A model generated the notes under the pieces. That model was not told where the DNA came from. It saw nothing but the letters and a program-made list of their open reading frames with translations, and made no database searches. Below, piece after piece: positions 13,189 to 14,642 of a stretch of DNA of 14,642 nt. The position numbers and the translations under genes were made by a program. This DNA comes from CALZJC01 sp041574955. Its GTDB lineage: Bacteria > Acidobacteriota > Thermoanaerobaculia > Multivoradales > JAHEKO01. Within the stretch, counting starts at the first letter, position 1; each line of letters starts with the position of its first letter. The stretch is taken from NCBI GenBank assembly GCA_041574955.1, contig JBFGNS010000110.1, positions 1 through 14,642 of the forward strand. Direction: 5' to 3'.

Positions 13189-14007
13189 ATGACCCTTCAC
13201 CAGCTGCTCGACTGGCGGTACGGCGAGAGCGGAGACGAGCTGCTGGGCCGGCGGCTGGCGGCCGGCGAGGACCTCGCCGCGCGGCACGGAGCGCGGGAGG
13301 AGACGCCGCTGCACGTGGCGGTACGCCGGCGGCGCCTGGCGGCGGTCGAGATGCTGCTCGACGCCGGCGCCGACATCGACGCCACCACGGCGGGCGGCAA
13401 GACCGCCTTCGCCCACGCCGTGCGCCGCGGCTTCGACGAGATCGCCGAGCTGCTCGCCGCGCGCGGCGCCGACACCCGGCTCGCCGCGGCCGACCGGCTG
13501 GCGGTGGCGGTGGTCAACGACCGGCTGGACGAGGCGCGGGCGCTGCTCGCCGAGCGGCCCGAGCTGGCCCGCACCGGCAACCCCGAGGAGGACCGGCTGC
13601 TGGCCGACGTCGCCGGGCGCGAGGGCACGGCGCGCGTCGAGCTGCTCATCGCCGCCGGCGCCGATCTCACCGCGCCGGGGCTCGACGACGGCACGCCGCT
13701 CCACCAGGCGGCCTGGTTCGGGCAGCCGCAGAACGCCCGCCAGCTGATCGTCGCCGGAGCGCCGCTCGAGCAGTTCGAGCCGACCCACCGCAGCTCGCCG
13801 ATCGGCTGGGCCGCCCACGGCTCGCGCTTCTCGGCCTACGCCGACGAGCGGCAGGATGCCTACGTCGAGGTGGTCGAGATGCTGCTCGCCGCCGGCTGCC
13901 GGTTCGACCACCCCGACGACCCGGGGGGCGACGCCTACCTGCTCGGCCTGCTCGGCGACGCCTCGCCGCGCGTCGCCGCGCTGCTCAGAGCCGCCGCCGG
14001 CCGCTGA
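13189..14007 (+). CDS. Ankyrin-repeat protein
   Basis: A 272-residue protein without signal peptide or membrane segment, made largely of ankyrin repeats. Clear units are ETPLHVAVRRRRLAAVEMLL with DAGADIDA (38-65), KTAFAHAVRRGFDEIAELLA (71-90) then ARGADTRL, and TPLHQAAWFGQPQNARQLIV with AGAPLEQ (169-195). A last unit is SPIGWAAHGS with VEVVEMLLAAGCRFDHP (203-242). Weaker units fill 100-160. Ankyrin repeats mediate protein binding; the partner is unknown. The frame could be extended 21 codons upstream, but TAGACT 11 bases before this ATG and the onset of regular sequence at MTLHQLL favour 13189. It is divergent from the methyltransferase (89-base gap) and 66 bases before dus. Confidence 0.88.
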   Translation: MTLHQLLDWRYGESGDELLGRRLAAGEDLAARHGAREETPLHVAVRRRRLAAVEMLLDAGADIDATTAGGKTAFAHAVRRGFDEIAELLAARGADTRLAAADRLAVAVVNDRLDEARALLAERPELARTGNPEEDRLLADVAGREGTARVELLIAAGADLTAPGLDDGTPLHQAAWFGQPQNARQLIVAGAPLEQFEPTHRSSPIGWAAHGSRFSAYADERQDAYVEVVEMLLAAGCRFDHPDDPGGDAYLLGLLGDASPRVAALLRAAAGR

Positions 14008-14058
14008 CGGCAGCCGCTGGGTCGAAAGGCTCAGAGCCGTCGCGGCCGCCACACCCTG

Positions 14059-14064
14059 TAGACT
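14059..14064 (+). promoter_or_regulatory. -10 box immediately before dus
   Basis: TAGACT ends 9 bases before ATG at 14074, in the 66-base gap after the ankyrin gene. No Shine-Dalgarno is present and no good -35 hexamer is seen. Confidence 0.4.
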
Positions 14065-14073
14065 CCTCTCGCC

Positions 14074-14642
14074 ATGCTGCGCTACGGCGAGCTCACCATC
14101 GACCCGCCGCTCGTCCTCGCCCCGATGGCCGGGGTGACCGACCGCGACTTCCGGCTGATCGTGCGCCGCATCGGCGGCGTCGGGCTGGTGTCGATGGAGT
14201 TCATCTCGTCGAAGGCGATCGCCAGCGGCAACAAGAAGACCCGCGAGCTGATGGAGTTCAGCGACGAGGAGCGGCCGCTGGCGATCCAGATCTACGGCTC
14301 GGACGTCGACACCATGGCGCACGCCGCCGAGGTGGTCGAGGAGCTGGGCGCCGACGTCTGCGACATCAACATGGGCTGCCCGGCCAACAAGGTGCTCAAG
14401 GGCTGCGCCGGGGCCGCCCTGATGGGCGATCTGGGGCTGGCCGAGCGGATGATCGCCGCCGTCAAGAAACGGCTCTCGATCCCGCTGACGGTCAAGTTCC
14501 GGATCGGGCTCGACCATAGACGCCAAAACTACATAGAGCTCGGCAAGCTGTGCGAGGCGCAGGGCGTTGCGGCGGTGTCTATGCACGGCCGCACCGCCAA
14601 GCAGATGTTCACCGGCCAGGCCGACTGGTCGGCGATCGCCCG
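14074..14642 (+). CDS. dus: tRNA-dihydrouridine synthase, DusB-like (partial, cut by window end)
   Basis: Dus enzymes reduce uridines in tRNA to dihydrouridine using FMN and NADPH. 189 codons are visible and the 3' part is outside the window. Motifs are LVLAPMAGVTDRDFR (FMN-binding start, 13-27), INMGCPANKV with catalytic C102, GAALMGD, LTVKFRIG (FMN-contact K141) and MHGRTAKQMFTGQADW (H171). The DusB-type spacing is clear. The ATG at 14074 begins MLRYGELTID, right for the family. Codon use turns odd at 14515-14536 (CAT AGA CGC CAA AAC TAC ATA) against a strongly GC-ending background, and part of this pairs with 14574-14583. No frameshift is seen. Confidence 0.94.
   Translation, partial: MLRYGELTIDPPLVLAPMAGVTDRDFRLIVRRIGGVGLVSMEFISSKAIASGNKKTRELMEFSDEERPLAIQIYGSDVDTMAHAAEVVEELGADVCDINMGCPANKVLKGCAGAALMGDLGLAERMIAAVKKRLSIPLTVKFRIGLDHRRQNYIELGKLCEAQGVAAVSMHGRTAKQMFTGQADWSAIA
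14515..14583. repeat. Inverted repeat inside dus made of rare codons
   Basis: CATAGACGCC (14515-14524) pairs with GGTGTCTATG (14574-14583) over 10 bases with one G-T pair and a 49-base loop. Both arms use AT-rich codons (CAT, AGA, TCT) that are rare in the surrounding genes. Confidence 0.4.

Noticed and set aside
1..14642. CRISPR arrays, insertion sequences, integrases, toxin-antitoxin or phage defence genes
   Set aside because: No spaced direct repeats, transposase motifs or recognised defence domains were found. All sizeable genes fit housekeeping or small membrane-protein families.

Overview
The window is a gene-dense, very GC-rich stretch of a bacterial chromosome, by eye well above 70% G+C. 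Genes are short-spaced, many overlap by 1-8 bases, and GTG/TTG starts are common. No phage, transposase, CRISPR or plasmid gene is seen. A complete bacillithiol pathway (bshC, bshB1, bshA) together with a glycolytic block (gap-pgk-tpiA-secG) fits a high-GC Acidobacteriota-like lineage, but this placement is an inference from gene content. The sequence alone does not exclude other bacillithiol-making phyla.

Layout. Positions 1-286 have no gene but hold a long inverted repeat (1-138). The minus-strand block 287-3890 reads gap, pgk, tpiA, secG and then tRNA-Leu(GAG), with near-zero spacing between the protein genes: lower glycolysis, a Sec translocon subunit and a tRNA. Divergent from gap on the plus strand is tsaD (t6A tRNA modification), followed by an unlisted 54-residue membrane protein with a TTG start. 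Convergent to that, on the minus strand, is a DUF971 cysteine-rich protein overlapping a secreted cyclophilin (5283-6271). A 316-base gap (6272-6587) carries palindromic elements and a likely promoter.

Next, all on the minus strand, come four small membrane-protein genes (DUF4870-like, DUF4190-like, DUF2752, YidD) read from a good sigma70-type promoter at 8167-8195. Then comes the bacillithiol block 8192-13099: a class I methyltransferase, bshC, bshB1, bshA and a YigZ/IMPACT protein. Divergent from it on the plus strand are an ankyrin-repeat protein and a tRNA-dihydrouridine synthase that runs off the window end.

How they work together. The Bsh enzymes make bacillithiol (Cys-GlcN-malate). 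The methyltransferase at the head of the same transcription unit is the most interesting gene, because N-methyl-bacillithiol is known from green sulfur bacteria and this could be the N-methylation step. tsaD, dus and the tRNA-Leu are translation functions. SecG and YidD serve membrane protein traffic. Several genes (DUF971, methyltransferase, ankyrin, dus) have a TANNNT box 7-11 bases before their start codon and no convincing Shine-Dalgarno, which suggests leaderless transcripts.
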